From assembly GCA_023434855.1 (NCBI GenBank), contig JAEYSJ010000384.1, positions 13,502-77,501 of the forward strand: a stretch of DNA of 64,000 bases, read 5' to 3'. Position 1 is the first letter of the stretch. Each line of letters begins with the position of its first letter. Below, piece after piece: positions 17,585 to 27,799 of the stretch. The notes below the pieces were generated by a model. That model did no database searches, was not told the origin of the DNA, and saw nothing but the letters and a program-made list of their open reading frames with translations. A program made the translations under genes and the position numbers. The stretch is from Bacillota bacterium (GTDB taxonomy: Bacteria; Bacillota_C; Negativicutes; JAEYSJ01).

Positions 17585-18460
17585 CTATTGCAGAAATTCG
17601 CCTATTTCGGCATACATCCCCTGAGAAGGCAAGGCTTCCCACAGTTCTGTTTCAGTTAATGAGCCCCGAATACGCAAAGCTTCATCTACCACCAAAATAA
17701 CATAATATTTATCTGGTTCAAGTAAGCAAATGAGTTCTTTAACAGGTGTCGTGGCAATTATTGCAAAATGACTGGCTGGCATCAGTCCCCGCGCCTTAAG
17801 CTCAGCCTTTTTATTAGCAAGAATTCGCATAGTACGAAAACCAGCCATCCTGCTTTCGGCTTTAGACGCCACATAAAGAATTGTAGCAGCAACTATAAAA
17901 GTCAGATTAATAGTGCTGAATTGTATATAATTATGAATTACCACCAATATTAGTAATAGACTAATACATTTACTTAATCTCACTACAATCCAGGTAGCAC
18001 GCCCATACCCCAGTGACAAAGCAAGCCATGCCCGCAGCATCCGGCCACCATCCAGCGGTAATCCAGGTGCCAGATTAAATACCGCTAACATTATGTTAAT
18101 ATTATAAAAAAACAACAGTAATTCTTCCATCCCTAACTTGTATGATACGCCTAAATACGAAGCAGCCGCCAGAACCATGCTAGCTACTGGTCCGGCAGCT
18201 GCTATCATCATTTCATTTTTGGCTCCTACCTCTCCCAGTCGTTCAATGCGGGCTACCCCGCCAAAGGGCAGGAGCTCAATTTCACGGACTTTAAAACCTA
18301 ACGCTCTGGCAACGGCAGCATGTGCCAATTCATGCCACAATATCGCGCTAAAAACGATTAAGATTTTAACACTCATCCCCGCAAGGGAAAATAATACAAT
18401 TAAAACGAGAAACCAACTATTTAACACTAACTGTGCACCGGCGATTTTGCAAACCCGCAA
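17585..18460 (-). CDS. spoIVFB: Stage IV sporulation intramembrane metalloprotease SpoIVFB
   Basis: SpoIVFB is the M50 site-2-type protease in the outer forespore membrane that processes pro-sigma-K. The 291-residue protein has several membrane helices, the zinc motif HELAH at 43-47 and a third ligand Asp137 in LPLDGGRML, the same numbering as in Bacillus, followed by a C-terminal CBS-like region (about 215-291). Translation starts at TTG (18460), with AGGGAAGTGA overlapping the spoIVFA end, so the two are coupled. Its control partner is encoded immediately upstream. Confidence 0.93.
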   Translation of the reverse strand: MRVCKIAGAQLVLNSWFLVLIVLFSLAGMSVKILIVFSAILWHELAHAAVARALGFKVREIELLPFGGVARIERLGEVGAKNEMMIAAAGPVASMVLAAASYLGVSYKLGMEELLLFFYNINIMLAVFNLAPGLPLDGGRMLRAWLALSLGYGRATWIVVRLSKCISLLLILVVIHNYIQFSTINLTFIVAATILYVASKAESRMAGFRTMRILANKKAELKARGLMPASHFAIIATTPVKELICLLEPDKYYVILVVDEALRIRGSLTETELWEALPSQGMYAEIGEFLQ

Positions 18461-18464
18461 AGCT

Positions 18465-19193
18465 TCACTTCCCTTCTTCAGCAGGAAACTCGCCTTTCAA
18501 CCTGGTCATAGGATCAATAGGTTTGCCATTTTCTCTTATTTCAAAATATAACATTGGCGTATTCGTTATACCGCTTTTACCTGTTCGCGCGACCACTTGC
18601 CCCTGACTTACAGTATCTCCTTCTTTGACAAGGACCTCGCTTAAATGGCCATACACTGTTTCAATATCCTTACTATGTTCAACTATCAGCGTTTTACCAT
18701 AATGCGCACTATCAGTGACAGCTTTTACTTGGCCGGCAGCAGTCACACGAACATTAGTGCCTACTGCGGCTTCAATGTCAATACCGTCATGCATCATTTC
18801 CTGTTTCAAAACCGGATGTGTTCGCCACCCAAAAGGAGACAAAATCTTTCCATTTACCGGTTTGTTCATGTACATTAACGGATCGGCAGGCTTAGACATT
18901 GCAGTCTGTACCTTTTTTAATACAGATGAATCAATGTTACGCGGGGTATATTTTATTACCTGCTCAGCTGCATAATTCCAATCAGTTTCAGTTGTCAATA
19001 TATAATGAACACCATCGTCTACGGCACGTCCCAGGCTTGATTCAGTAATATGCAGTCCATAAAATATAGCAAAAATGCAAACTGCTGCTATTGTTTTTTT
19101 TAGCCAGCAATAATCTATTTCGTCCTCCCGGTACTGCCAGAGACAGTCTCTGCTGTCCCCGCGGCTGCTCCATTTGTTCCAAAGCTTTGTCAT
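18465..19193 (-). CDS. spoIVFA: SpoIVFA-like M23-domain sporulation protein
   Basis: About 242 residues: a cytoplasmic N-terminus, one membrane helix (about 34-50) and a C-terminal LytM/M23 domain (about 135-235). SpoIVFA holds SpoIVFB in an inhibited complex until engulfment is complete. The zinc motif HDGIDI and the YGHL histidine remain, but the usual HLHFE reads MLYFE, so a catalytic histidine is lost and the domain is probably structural. MTKLWNK is the chosen start (GGGGGGTGAGTAT upstream). A sigma-E-like promoter lies just before it. Confidence 0.88.
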   Translation of the reverse strand: MTKLWNKWSSRGDSRDCLWQYREDEIDYCWLKKTIAAVCIFAIFYGLHITESSLGRAVDDGVHYILTTETDWNYAAEQVIKYTPRNIDSSVLKKVQTAMSKPADPLMYMNKPVNGKILSPFGWRTHPVLKQEMMHDGIDIEAAVGTNVRVTAAGQVKAVTDSAHYGKTLIVEHSKDIETVYGHLSEVLVKEGDTVSQGQVVARTGKSGITNTPMLYFEIRENGKPIDPMTRLKGEFPAEEGK

Positions 19194-19228
19194 ATACTCA
19201 CCCCCCACGCCCCACATCTCTTATTCAA

Positions 19229-19257
19229 TGTATATGACAAAAAAAGGTAAATATGAA
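19229..19257 (-). promoter_or_regulatory. Candidate sigma-E promoter for spoIVFA-spoIVFB
   Basis: On the minus strand TTCATATT (19250-19257) is followed after 13 bases by CATATACA (19229-19236), close to the sigma-E consensus (ATA in the -35 region, CATA-A-T at -10). It lies about 36 bases upstream of the spoIVFA start. Confidence 0.5.
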
Positions 19258-19264
19258 ACAAAAA

Positions 19265-19283
19265 AAAGCGCTATCGGCGCTTT
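19265..19283 (-). terminator. Terminator shielding the spoIVF promoter
   Basis: AAAGCGC and GCGCTTT pair around a five-base loop and are followed on the minus strand by eight T. It would stop read-through from rodA before the spoIVF promoter. Confidence 0.65.
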
Positions 19284-19284
19284 A

Positions 19285-19466
19285 GGGATACGACTAACCG
19301 CAGAGGTCACAGAGGACACAGAGGGATTTATTATTACTTGTATTCCCTGCTATGTTCCAAACTCATCTATTTCACTTTATCACTGTTAAGTAAATATTTA
19401 TCCTTGCGCGATGTATATCGCGTCGTTCCACTCCGTGTCCTCTGTGTCCTCTGTGGTTCAAAAACA
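19285..19466. repeat. Palindromic repeat of the CACAGAGG/CCTCTGTG family
   Basis: The element starts GGATACGACTAACCGCAGAGG and ends CCTCTGTGTCCTCTGTGGTT; the ends are inverted repeats of about 30 bases around an AT-rich centre. A second copy at 51140-51376 shares the outer flanks GGATACGACTAACC and GGTTCAAAAA. It fills the rodA-spoIVFA gap. Confidence 0.8.
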
Positions 19467-19504
19467 CTAGCCCAAAACTAATCTATACATTCTGATACTA
19501 GCAC

Positions 19505-19534
19505 AAAATGCACAACCATGAGGGTTGTGCATTT
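19505..19534 (-). terminator. Terminator of rodA
   Basis: AAAATGCACAACC and GGTTGTGCATTTT form a 13-bp stem with a four-base loop, 6 bases past the rodA stop. The stem itself supplies the T residues. Confidence 0.75.
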
Positions 19535-19539
19535 TACGA

Positions 19540-20646
19540 TCAAAATAAGATTTTCTGCCTGCGCATATAAATGTTCAATAAGATTCCGATAGCAACCATA
19601 TTAGTCGTCAAAGAGCTTACACCATAACTCATTAGCGGCAGAGGTATACCAGTCACCGGCATGATGCCGGCAGTCATGCCTACATTAACAAGCACATGAA
19701 AGGTGAGCATCGAAGTAATTCCCGTGGCTAAAAGCGTTCCAAAGTTGTCTCTGGCTAACCCGGCAATTTTTATCCCTCGATACAATAACACAAAATAAAG
19801 CAGCAGGATGGTTACAGCCCCAATAAATCCTAATTCTTCACCAATAACGGCAAAAATAAAATCAGTATGATTTTCCGGCAGAAAGTTCAGCTGACTTTGA
19901 GTCCCCCCAAATAAACCCTTGCCAAACAGCATTCCGGAACCGATGGCAATTTTGGACTGGATAATGTGATAGCCGGAACCCAAGGGATCAACATTAGGAT
20001 CAATAAATACAGTCAGCCTTTTCTTTTGATAATCCTTTAAAAAATGCCAAAATATCGGCATAAAAGCTGCTGCCGCCCCAAAAATCATCGCAAGATGTTT
20101 TGTACTGATACCGGCCACAAAAATCATACCAAACAAAATTGCTAAAAATACTAAAGAAGTTCCCAAATCAGGCTGTTTCAACACCAGAAGGAACGGAATA
20201 CCTACATAAATAAATATTGGGATAATATCTTTCAAAGAATTTAATTTGCCTGTTCGCTTGTCAAGCAAGTTAGCTAGCGCAATTATCATTATAAGCTTAG
20301 AGAACTCTGAAGGCTGCAAATTAATTGGACCAATTTGTATCCAGCGCTGCGCTCCCAAAGCAGACTGTCCTACAAACATAACCGCTAAAAGCATAACAAG
20401 ATTGATGCCGTACAGCCAATTGGCAACCTTCCCCAAAGATTTGTAGTCAAAATGCAGCATAATAAAGACAATAAAGAGATTAAAAATAGCAAAAATACCC
20501 TGACGCTGCACAAACCAGTAGCGTTCGTCACTTGGAGAATTAACGTGGGTGGCACTGCCAATAATCACCAGACTTATAAGTATGATAGTGGCAGTAACGA
20601 CAATCACAACCAAATCAAGATTTCTCAATAGACGCCGTGTGAGCAT
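19540..20646 (-). CDS. rodA: Rod-shape SEDS glycosyltransferase RodA
   Basis: RodA polymerises lipid II during cell elongation, working with the class B PBP encoded by mrdA. The 368-residue protein has about ten membrane helices and the SEDS signatures ALGAQRWIQIGPINLQPSEF, KQPDLGTSLVFLAI and FLPENHTDFIFAVIGEELG, with the C-terminal PVTGIPLPLMSYGVSS. AAGGTAAGGG precedes ATG. Its place with minCDE, mrdA and mreBCD supports RodA rather than FtsW. Confidence 0.95.
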   Translation of the reverse strand: MLTRRLLRNLDLVVIVVTATIILISLVIIGSATHVNSPSDERYWFVQRQGIFAIFNLFIVFIMLHFDYKSLGKVANWLYGINLVMLLAVMFVGQSALGAQRWIQIGPINLQPSEFSKLIMIIALANLLDKRTGKLNSLKDIIPIFIYVGIPFLLVLKQPDLGTSLVFLAILFGMIFVAGISTKHLAMIFGAAAAFMPIFWHFLKDYQKKRLTVFIDPNVDPLGSGYHIIQSKIAIGSGMLFGKGLFGGTQSQLNFLPENHTDFIFAVIGEELGFIGAVTILLLYFVLLYRGIKIAGLARDNFGTLLATGITSMLTFHVLVNVGMTAGIMPVTGIPLPLMSYGVSSLTTNMVAIGILLNIYMRRQKILF

Positions 20647-20785
20647 TTTTTACCCTTACCTTCCATAACTAACGACTTGTCTAGTATATTATAATAGTAT
20701 TTCCCGTTTACGTCTAGTAATAGCAGCTGATTAACTCCTTTTAATCAAATCCCGAATTTATTGCGGATACGAGAAGCAGAAAAAA

Positions 20786-20822
20786 ACTACGGCATAAAGG
20801 CCTTTCCCCCTGTGCCGCAGTT
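20786..20822 (-). terminator. Terminator of the minC-minD-minE operon
   Basis: ACTGCGGCA pairs with TGCCGTAGT and is followed by seven T on the minus strand. It begins 8 bases after the minE stop. Confidence 0.75.
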
Positions 20823-20829
20823 GTAGCTG

Positions 20830-21108
20830 CTATTCTTTTACCGCAATACCCCGTTTCATTCTGTTGACCGGAATATTTGCCACCAGCGCCACTGATGAAT
20901 TAGTATTGGTAAGATTTACTTCCATATCCTTTTCATTAATCTCCATATAATTAGAAATCACTTTTATCATATCATCTTTAAGGATTTCCAAAAACTGTGG
21001 CGATACATTAGCCCGGTCATGAACCAGCACTAACCGCAACCGTTCCTTAGCGATATCCTTTGAGCCATTCGGCTCTCTGCCAAATATTCTCTGAATTAGC
21101 TCTAACAC
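20830..21108 (-). CDS. minE: Cell division topological specificity factor MinE
   Basis: MinE stimulates the MinD ATPase and drives pole-to-pole oscillation. The 92-residue protein has an N-terminal amphipathic/contact helix followed by ERLRLVLVHDRANVSP and the C-terminal dimer domain. The start is GTG at 21108 with GGGAGGACTGACT upstream. It follows minD by 12 bases. The presence of MinE rather than only DivIVA marks clostridial-type division-site control. Confidence 0.95.
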   Translation of the reverse strand: MLELIQRIFGREPNGSKDIAKERLRLVLVHDRANVSPQFLEILKDDMIKVISNYMEINEKDMEVNLTNTNSSVALVANIPVNRMKRGIAVKE

Positions 21109-21120
21109 AGTCAGTCCTCC

Positions 21121-21912
21121 CTAAAATCTAAAAATTTTTTTTAGTTTATGAAAAAAACCTTCATTTGTTTCAATAGACATCAATGGTACATTTTCTCCAC
21201 ATAATCGCCGTACAATGTTTTTATAAGCACTGCTGGCAGAGGAAACCGGGTTGACTACGGCAGGTTCGCCCCGGTTCGTTGAGATAACTATATACTCGTC
21301 TTCCGGGATAATGCCAAGCAGGTCTACCGCCAGAATCTCAATAATATCGTCAATATCCATCATATCCCCTTTTTTAACCATTTGCGGACGAATCCGGTTA
21401 ACAATTAATTTGGGGTTATGCTTTCCTTCTGATTCCAATAGCCCAATAATACGATCAGCATCCCGAACCGCCGACACTTCCGGAGTAGTAACAATTATCG
21501 CCTTGTCGGCGCCGGCGATGGCGTTTTTAAACCCTTGTTCAATACCTGCCGGACAGTCGATAATAACATAATCAAATTCCTGCACCAAATCAGCGCATAA
21601 TTGCTTCATTTGCTCCGGGTTTACTGCCGTCTTGTCCCGGGTTTGAGCGGCAGGTAGAAGATATAGTGTCTCGTAACGCTTGTCCTTGATCAAAGCTTGC
21701 TTCAGGCGGCAATTACCTTCAGTTACATCAACCAAGTCATATACAATGCGGTTCTCCAGTCCCATTACAACATCCAGATTTCTTAAACCGATATCAGCAT
21801 CCACTAAAACCACTTTTTTGCCTTGCAGCGCAAAACCGGTTCCGAGATTGGCAGTTGTGGTAGTCTTACCGACACCACCCTTACCTGATGTAATTACAAT
21901 TACTTCACCCAT
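21121..21912 (-). CDS. minD: Septum site-determining ATPase MinD
   Basis: MinD is a membrane-binding ParA-like ATPase that recruits MinC. The 263-residue protein has the deviant Walker A motif SGKGGVGKTTT (9-19), DADIGLRNLDVVMGLE, and a C-terminal amphipathic membrane-targeting helix FFHKLKKIFRF. The ATG lies inside the last codons of minC (8-base overlap), so translation is coupled. It is followed by minE. Confidence 0.97.
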   Translation of the reverse strand: MGEVIVITSGKGGVGKTTTTANLGTGFALQGKKVVLVDADIGLRNLDVVMGLENRIVYDLVDVTEGNCRLKQALIKDKRYETLYLLPAAQTRDKTAVNPEQMKQLCADLVQEFDYVIIDCPAGIEQGFKNAIAGADKAIIVTTPEVSAVRDADRIIGLLESEGKHNPKLIVNRIRPQMVKKGDMMDIDDIIEILAVDLLGIIPEDEYIVISTNRGEPAVVNPVSSASSAYKNIVRRLCGENVPLMSIETNEGFFHKLKKIFRF

Positions 21913-22558
21913 ATAAGAAAAGCCCTCCTAATTTATTGGCTGGTTCAATTATTACGGCCCCATCTTTTATCCTTGCTGTCTCAACATGCTGCGGTTCATC
22001 CAACTTATCGGGAGCCCTGGCAATAAGTCCGGCAATTCTAAGCTGAGAAGCCAGCAATTTATTGGCGGTGATAGTCGCTTGTTCATCACCATTAGCACCG
22101 GCATGCGCTACGCCCCGGCATGTTCCATAAATTACAATATCCCCGCCTGCTATCACCTTTGCTCCGGGATTGACATCACCTATTATCACTATTGATCCGC
22201 TGTGTGATATCACTTGCCCATTACGTATCATCTTGGTAATGATTACAGTATGAGGTTTAGCCTTTTCCGGTTCCTTTTTTACCAATGGCTGATTCGGTTT
22301 TGCCTGTTCACTGCTTGATACTTCTTTCCAGTTCAATCCATAACCGGCAAAAAGATCAATTAATTGTTCCCGTTGCTCTGCCGTCAGCAGACGCACAACG
22401 GAAGGCGGCACTTTGACTGTCGTGCCACTAGTAAAAAATTGGGTAGCAGATTCTAATTTAGCTTTTAACTGTTTCAAAATGACCTCAAAATCGGCGGTTT
22501 CATTCAGCATCAACTGTAAGCCGGATTTATTTCCTTTAAAGACCACATTTTCGCGCAT
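21905..22558 (-). CDS. minC: Septum formation inhibitor MinC
   Basis: MinC blocks FtsZ assembly away from midcell. The 217-residue protein has an N-terminal FtsZ-binding domain (about 1-90) and a C-terminal right-handed beta-helix domain (about 115-217) with GQVISHSGSIVIIGDVNPGA and GGDIVIYGTCRGVAHAGANG. MRENVVF is chosen as the start with GGGAGAGAACT upstream; an earlier frame from 22600 lacks a site. It is the first gene of minC-minD-minE. Confidence 0.95.
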   Translation of the reverse strand: MRENVVFKGNKSGLQLMLNETADFEVILKQLKAKLESATQFFTSGTTVKVPPSVVRLLTAEQREQLIDLFAGYGLNWKEVSSSEQAKPNQPLVKKEPEKAKPHTVIITKMIRNGQVISHSGSIVIIGDVNPGAKVIAGGDIVIYGTCRGVAHAGANGDEQATITANKLLASQLRIAGLIARAPDKLDEPQHVETARIKDGAVIIEPANKLGGLFLYG

Positions 22559-22650
22559 AGTTCTCTCCCAAATTTTACCATCATTGCATACTATCTGCAA
22601 ATAAAAAAATTCGCGTTATTTAGCAATATTCCTGCAATAAATTACAAAAA

Positions 22651-22672
22651 AACAGGACAGTTTCGTCCTGTT
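22651..22672 (-). terminator. Terminator overlapping the end of mrdA
   Basis: AACAGGAC and GTCCTGTT form an 8-bp stem with a six-base loop and T runs on both sides, so it can act in both directions. The adjoining T run on the plus side contains the mrdA stop codon (22675-22677). Confidence 0.8.
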
Positions 22673-22674
22673 TT

Positions 22675-24507
22675 TTAAATTGCAGTTCCTGGTTTATAAA
22701 CTTTGGCATCTTCTGCAGGCGACTGGTTAATATTGAAAGCTGCTTCCATAATTTTTCTGGCAATCGGTACCGCCGAAGTAGAGCCATATCCTCCTTGTTC
22801 CACAATAACTACTACAGCAATACGTGGATCATCAAATGGCGCATAAGCGACAAACCAGCCATGGTCTCTGCCGTGGGAATTTTCCGCTGTTCCGGTTTTA
22901 CCAGCAATAGGAACGGGAAAATTGCGAAATTCCTGAGCAGCAGTACCACCCTCCATCGCTACTTCCTTTAACGCCTCACGAATAAGATTGAGGGTCCGCT
23001 CCGACATAGTAACCTGCCCTACTTCTTCAGGGAAAAATGTCTTTAGCACTTCGCCGTTTGGTGCGACAATTTTGCTTACCAGATAGGGACGGTAACGGTG
23101 CCCGCCATTTGCCACCTGGCTGATGATTTGGGCCATTTGCATCGGAGTGGCCAATTGGAAGCCTTGACCAATTGCCGCATCAAAGGTTTCTGACAAATAC
23201 CAGTCTTCACCATATGTCTTTTCTTTATAGCGACGATTAGCAACTAAACCATCAGCCTCTTCAGGCAAATTAATGCCGGTGGCTGTCCCCAGGCCAAACA
23301 TACGGGCGTATTTCTCCAGATTATCAATTCCTAAACGGTTGCCCATTTCATAAAAGTACACATTATCGGACTTTGATAATGCTTCTTTGAAGCTGATCCA
23401 GCCTAAAGCCTCACCAGCAGCATTACCTTTGGCAATAATCCAATGCTTGCCGGTATCTAGGATTTTTTCCTCCGGTGTAACCTTACCAAGCTCTAACGCT
23501 GCTGTGCCTGTGACAATTTTGAACGTGGATCCTGGTGGATATTCGCCGGAAATAGCTTTATTATCCATAGGATGGTACGGATTCTCATTAAGCAGCTTCC
23601 AATCTTTTGACGAAATACCACCGGCAAACAAATTCGGATTAAAAGCAGGACGGCTTACCATTGCCAAAATTTCTCCGGTTTTTGGATTAATAACAACGGC
23701 AGCAGCTGCCCCGGCATTAACATTTTCGGTTTTCGTCTGCAGATACTGCAATTGTTCATCTATCGCAGTTTCAGCCGCCTTTTGTATACGACTGTCAATT
23801 GTCGTTATAATATTATCGCCTGGCACTGGTTCCTTTTTGCCTAATTCTTGGACAGGGCGTCCATTGACATCGACTTCCACCTGCCCACCACCGTCAATAC
23901 CGCGCAACTCCTTATCATAAACTTTTTCCATGCCAAATTTACCGACAATATCACCGGACTTATAGCCTTCATCCTTGCGTTTTTCCAGTTCACTATCATT
24001 AATCTCACTGACATAACCAAAGATATGCGCACCCATTTCGTTGTTAATGTAATTCCTGATTGGCTGAATTTCAATAACAACTCCCGGCAGTTCACCACGG
24101 CGCTCCTCAATCTTAGTAACGATATCAGGGCCAATGTCACTCTTTATCCGGATGGGCTCGAATGTCCCCGTATGTTGAGCAACTTTGTCATGAATATCTT
24201 TGACACTTATCCCCAGAATACCGGCCAGTTTGGCAATAACATCGTTGGCAACAGGCCCGGTAAGCGGCAATAAAGATACTGTGAAACCCGGACGGTTAGA
24301 AACCATGGCAACACCATTACGGTCGTAAAAAATACCTCTAGGAGCCATCGTCGGGATCAGTCTGATACGGTTGCCATCTGCCAGTTGCCCGTAATACTTT
24401 CCTTGTGCCACTTGTAAATAGCCCAGACGGGTGATAAGCGCCATAAATACGAGTAACACAATTACCACAAACACGTCCAATCTCGGGCTTGGACGTCTAA
24501 CCAGCAT
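22675..24507 (-). CDS. mrdA: Penicillin-binding protein 2 (elongation transpeptidase)
   Basis: Class B PBP that cross-links peptidoglycan in the elongasome with RodA. The 610-residue protein has an N-terminal membrane anchor (about 12-30), a pedestal domain and a transpeptidase domain with active-site Ser327 in STFK, the SDN motif at 380-382 and KTGT at 537-540. AGGGAGGTTGTTGCA precedes ATG. It follows mreD and precedes minC, giving the order mreB-mreC-mreD-mrdA-minCDE-rodA in the direction of transcription. Confidence 0.96.
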   Translation of the reverse strand: MLVRRPSPRLDVFVVIVLLVFMALITRLGYLQVAQGKYYGQLADGNRIRLIPTMAPRGIFYDRNGVAMVSNRPGFTVSLLPLTGPVANDVIAKLAGILGISVKDIHDKVAQHTGTFEPIRIKSDIGPDIVTKIEERRGELPGVVIEIQPIRNYINNEMGAHIFGYVSEINDSELEKRKDEGYKSGDIVGKFGMEKVYDKELRGIDGGGQVEVDVNGRPVQELGKKEPVPGDNIITTIDSRIQKAAETAIDEQLQYLQTKTENVNAGAAAAVVINPKTGEILAMVSRPAFNPNLFAGGISSKDWKLLNENPYHPMDNKAISGEYPPGSTFKIVTGTAALELGKVTPEEKILDTGKHWIIAKGNAAGEALGWISFKEALSKSDNVYFYEMGNRLGIDNLEKYARMFGLGTATGINLPEEADGLVANRRYKEKTYGEDWYLSETFDAAIGQGFQLATPMQMAQIISQVANGGHRYRPYLVSKIVAPNGEVLKTFFPEEVGQVTMSERTLNLIREALKEVAMEGGTAAQEFRNFPVPIAGKTGTAENSHGRDHGWFVAYAPFDDPRIAVVVIVEQGGYGSTSAVPIARKIMEAAFNINQSPAEDAKVYKPGTAI

Positions 24508-24555
24508 TGCAACAACCTCCCTATAGAAATTTTCTTAAAAATTAAGCCGGGGTAC

Positions 24556-25050
24556 CTAGAATCTGGTACCCCTTTTGTTTACCAATATACGGTATACTAT
24601 TTGATGCACCGGAATGGATACAAGAATATTATAGCCTAAAACCGGCAATATGGAATAGGTTAATGTTGCGGAATAATCAACTTTATATCCCAGTAAAAAC
24701 AATATCGCCATCATTGCCATACCATTGCCCACTGTCGCCAATGCCATTGCCAGGATAGGCAGCAGGATGTGCTCCTTAAATACCTTTTGCTCTGCCAGTC
24801 CGAAAAGGTACCCGGTAGCCAGTTTTGACAAAGCATTCAGACCAAAAATATTACCTGATGCCAAATCCTGCAACAAGCCGGAGAAGAATCCCATCCCGAC
24901 CCCTTTTTCTTTTCCCAGAAGCAAGGCTGTTGACACTACCACAATTAGCAACAAATCAGGTCTGATACCGTTAATAGCTATAAATGGTACAAGGGTTGTC
25001 TGAACAATCAGTGTCAAGAATAGCAAACAAGCCCAAATTACCGCTGTCAT
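24556..25050 (-). CDS. mreD: Rod-shape protein MreD
   Basis: MreD is an integral membrane component of the elongasome. The 164-residue protein has about five or six hydrophobic segments and the family pattern INGIRPDLLLIVVVSTALLLG and GFFSGLLQDLASG. Its start overlaps the mreC stop by four bases (ATGA). It is followed by mrdA. Confidence 0.92.
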   Translation of the reverse strand: MTAVIWACLLFLTLIVQTTLVPFIAINGIRPDLLLIVVVSTALLLGKEKGVGMGFFSGLLQDLASGNIFGLNALSKLATGYLFGLAEQKVFKEHILLPILAMALATVGNGMAMMAILFLLGYKVDYSATLTYSILPVLGYNILVSIPVHQIVYRILVNKRGTRF

Positions 25051-25961
25051 CGCCCGGCCCCTTTCGGCGGGAGTGCAGGAACAGCAGGATTAGCTACGGG
25101 ATTCTGGGTTGGCTGTGGAAGAACAGGCATAGGTTCACGGGAGCGTATAACAACAAAAACCTCTTCCAGTCTATCAAAATCTACCGCCGGCTTAATGACT
25201 GCGTATTTGAGCAGTCCGCCTTCCTCATTAACAATATCTGTCACTTCACCCACCAACAACCCTTTGGGATAAATTCCGCCGAACCCTGATGTGATAATTG
25301 TATCACCCTTAATAATGTCAGCGTCTCGTGCAAGATTTACCATATGTGGTGTTAACGGATTAGGCCCATAGCCTTCAACAATAGCAGCTACCCGTGATTC
25401 CAAACGTTGTACCAGAGAACCAACGGCACTGCGCGGATCAAGGATGAGTTGCACCTTGGCCGTTTTGCTGTATACGCTTACCACACTTCCGGCTAGCCCC
25501 TGTGGCGTAATAACCGGCATATCTTTGGCAATGCCGTCAGCGGTTCCGCGGTTAATAACAATTGTGCTGGTCCAGCTTCCAGGATCACGCCCTATTACTG
25601 TAGCAGTTACCAAGTCAAACTGAGTCGCTCCTTTTTTATAATCGAGCATCGCCCGCAATCTGGCATTTTCCGCCAGAATTTCAGTGGAGTCAATACTATT
25701 TTGACGAAGCTCCGCATTTTCCGCCCGAAGCGCCTGGTTATCCCGATATACCGTCATAAGCTGCCCGGAGAATGAGCCAGCCTGCCGCAAACTGTAACCA
25801 ATTTTAGCCACAACATACTCGACAGGCGCCAGGATTGTGGTTACGAATCCCTCGGTAAAAGTAAATTGATATTTTCCAAGCGCCGCACCGCTGGCCAGCA
25901 AAAAGACGGTTGACACAGCCACCACCAGGATGACCGTCTTTTTGTTAAAAAATCCCACCAT
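25047..25961 (-). CDS. mreC: Rod-shape protein MreC
   Basis: MreC spans the membrane and activates the RodA-PBP2 complex from outside. The 304-residue protein has one N-terminal membrane helix (about 8-28), a coiled coil (about 70-110) and two beta-barrel domains with VIGRDPGSWTSTIVINRGTA and ILDPRSAVGSLVQR. The end is proline-rich. GAGAGGAGCCTAG precedes ATG. It lies between mreB and mreD. Confidence 0.95.
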   Translation of the reverse strand: MVGFFNKKTVILVVAVSTVFLLASGAALGKYQFTFTEGFVTTILAPVEYVVAKIGYSLRQAGSFSGQLMTVYRDNQALRAENAELRQNSIDSTEILAENARLRAMLDYKKGATQFDLVTATVIGRDPGSWTSTIVINRGTADGIAKDMPVITPQGLAGSVVSVYSKTAKVQLILDPRSAVGSLVQRLESRVAAIVEGYGPNPLTPHMVNLARDADIIKGDTIITSGFGGIYPKGLLVGEVTDIVNEEGGLLKYAVIKPAVDFDRLEEVFVVIRSREPMPVLPQPTQNPVANPAVPALPPKGAGR

Positions 25962-26020
25962 CTAGGCTCCTCTCTATTCAATTATTACAACATATATACC
26001 AACATTCCCTCAGAAATAAG

Positions 26021-27070
<1,050 letters not shown>

Positions 27071-27091
27071 CTAACCCGAGTAAACGACTAT

Positions 27092-27799
27092 TTATATTAT
27101 TCCCTTTTCTTTTAAACTAACATACTTACTATCTCCAATAATCACATGATCAAGTACTGAAATATCCAAAAGCCTACCTGCCTCAACCAATTTTTTCGTT
27201 ATTGCAATATCTTCCTGACTGGGAGCAGGGTCTCCGCTTGGATGATTGTGCACTAAGATTACCGCAGCAGCGGAATAGTTAATGGCTTCCCGGAATACTT
27301 CCCTGGGATGCACGATTGATGCATTCAGACTACCTACTGAGATAACAGGTGTTGCCAAAACGTGATTCTTGGTAGACAGCAATAAAATAATAAAATGTTC
27401 CCTGGCTTCGTACCTTAATCTGGCCATCATCAAATTCGCAGCGTCCTGAGGTGAATGTATCACCGGTCGTTCAATAACCGCCTGAGAATTCAGCCGCTTG
27501 CCAAGTTCAATAGCTGCTGCCACCGTTACTGCTTTAACCGGCCCGATTCCCTTTACTTTGCTCATCTCCTGCGGCGACATGTTTCCCAAGGCACCAAGCC
27601 CTATTTCTCCATATTTTTTTAATAATTTTTCGGCTATTCGTACAGCTGAATCCTGTTTAGTACCTGTTCTGAGCAAAATAGCGAGTAATTCGGCATTGCT
27701 TAAAGACTGGCAGCCTTTAGCCAACATCTTTTCCCTTGGTCGTTCGTCCTCCGGCAATTCTTTTATTGTTAAAGGTTTTTCTACAACGCTTGATGTCAT
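27092..27799 (-). CDS. radC: RadC family JAB-domain protein
   Basis: The 235-residue protein has an N-terminal helix-hairpin-helix region (about 20-105) and a JAMM metal-binding domain with Glu134, HNHPSGDPAPS (184-194) and Asp197. Despite the historical name its role in DNA repair is not established. Its ATG overlaps the maf stop by four bases (ATGA). It sits between maf and mreB as in most Firmicutes. Confidence 0.94.
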   Translation of the reverse strand: MTSSVVEKPLTIKELPEDERPREKMLAKGCQSLSNAELLAILLRTGTKQDSAVRIAEKLLKKYGEIGLGALGNMSPQEMSKVKGIGPVKAVTVAAAIELGKRLNSQAVIERPVIHSPQDAANLMMARLRYEAREHFIILLLSTKNHVLATPVISVGSLNASIVHPREVFREAINYSAAAVILVHNHPSGDPAPSQEDIAITKKLVEAGRLLDISVLDHVIIGDSKYVSLKEKGII

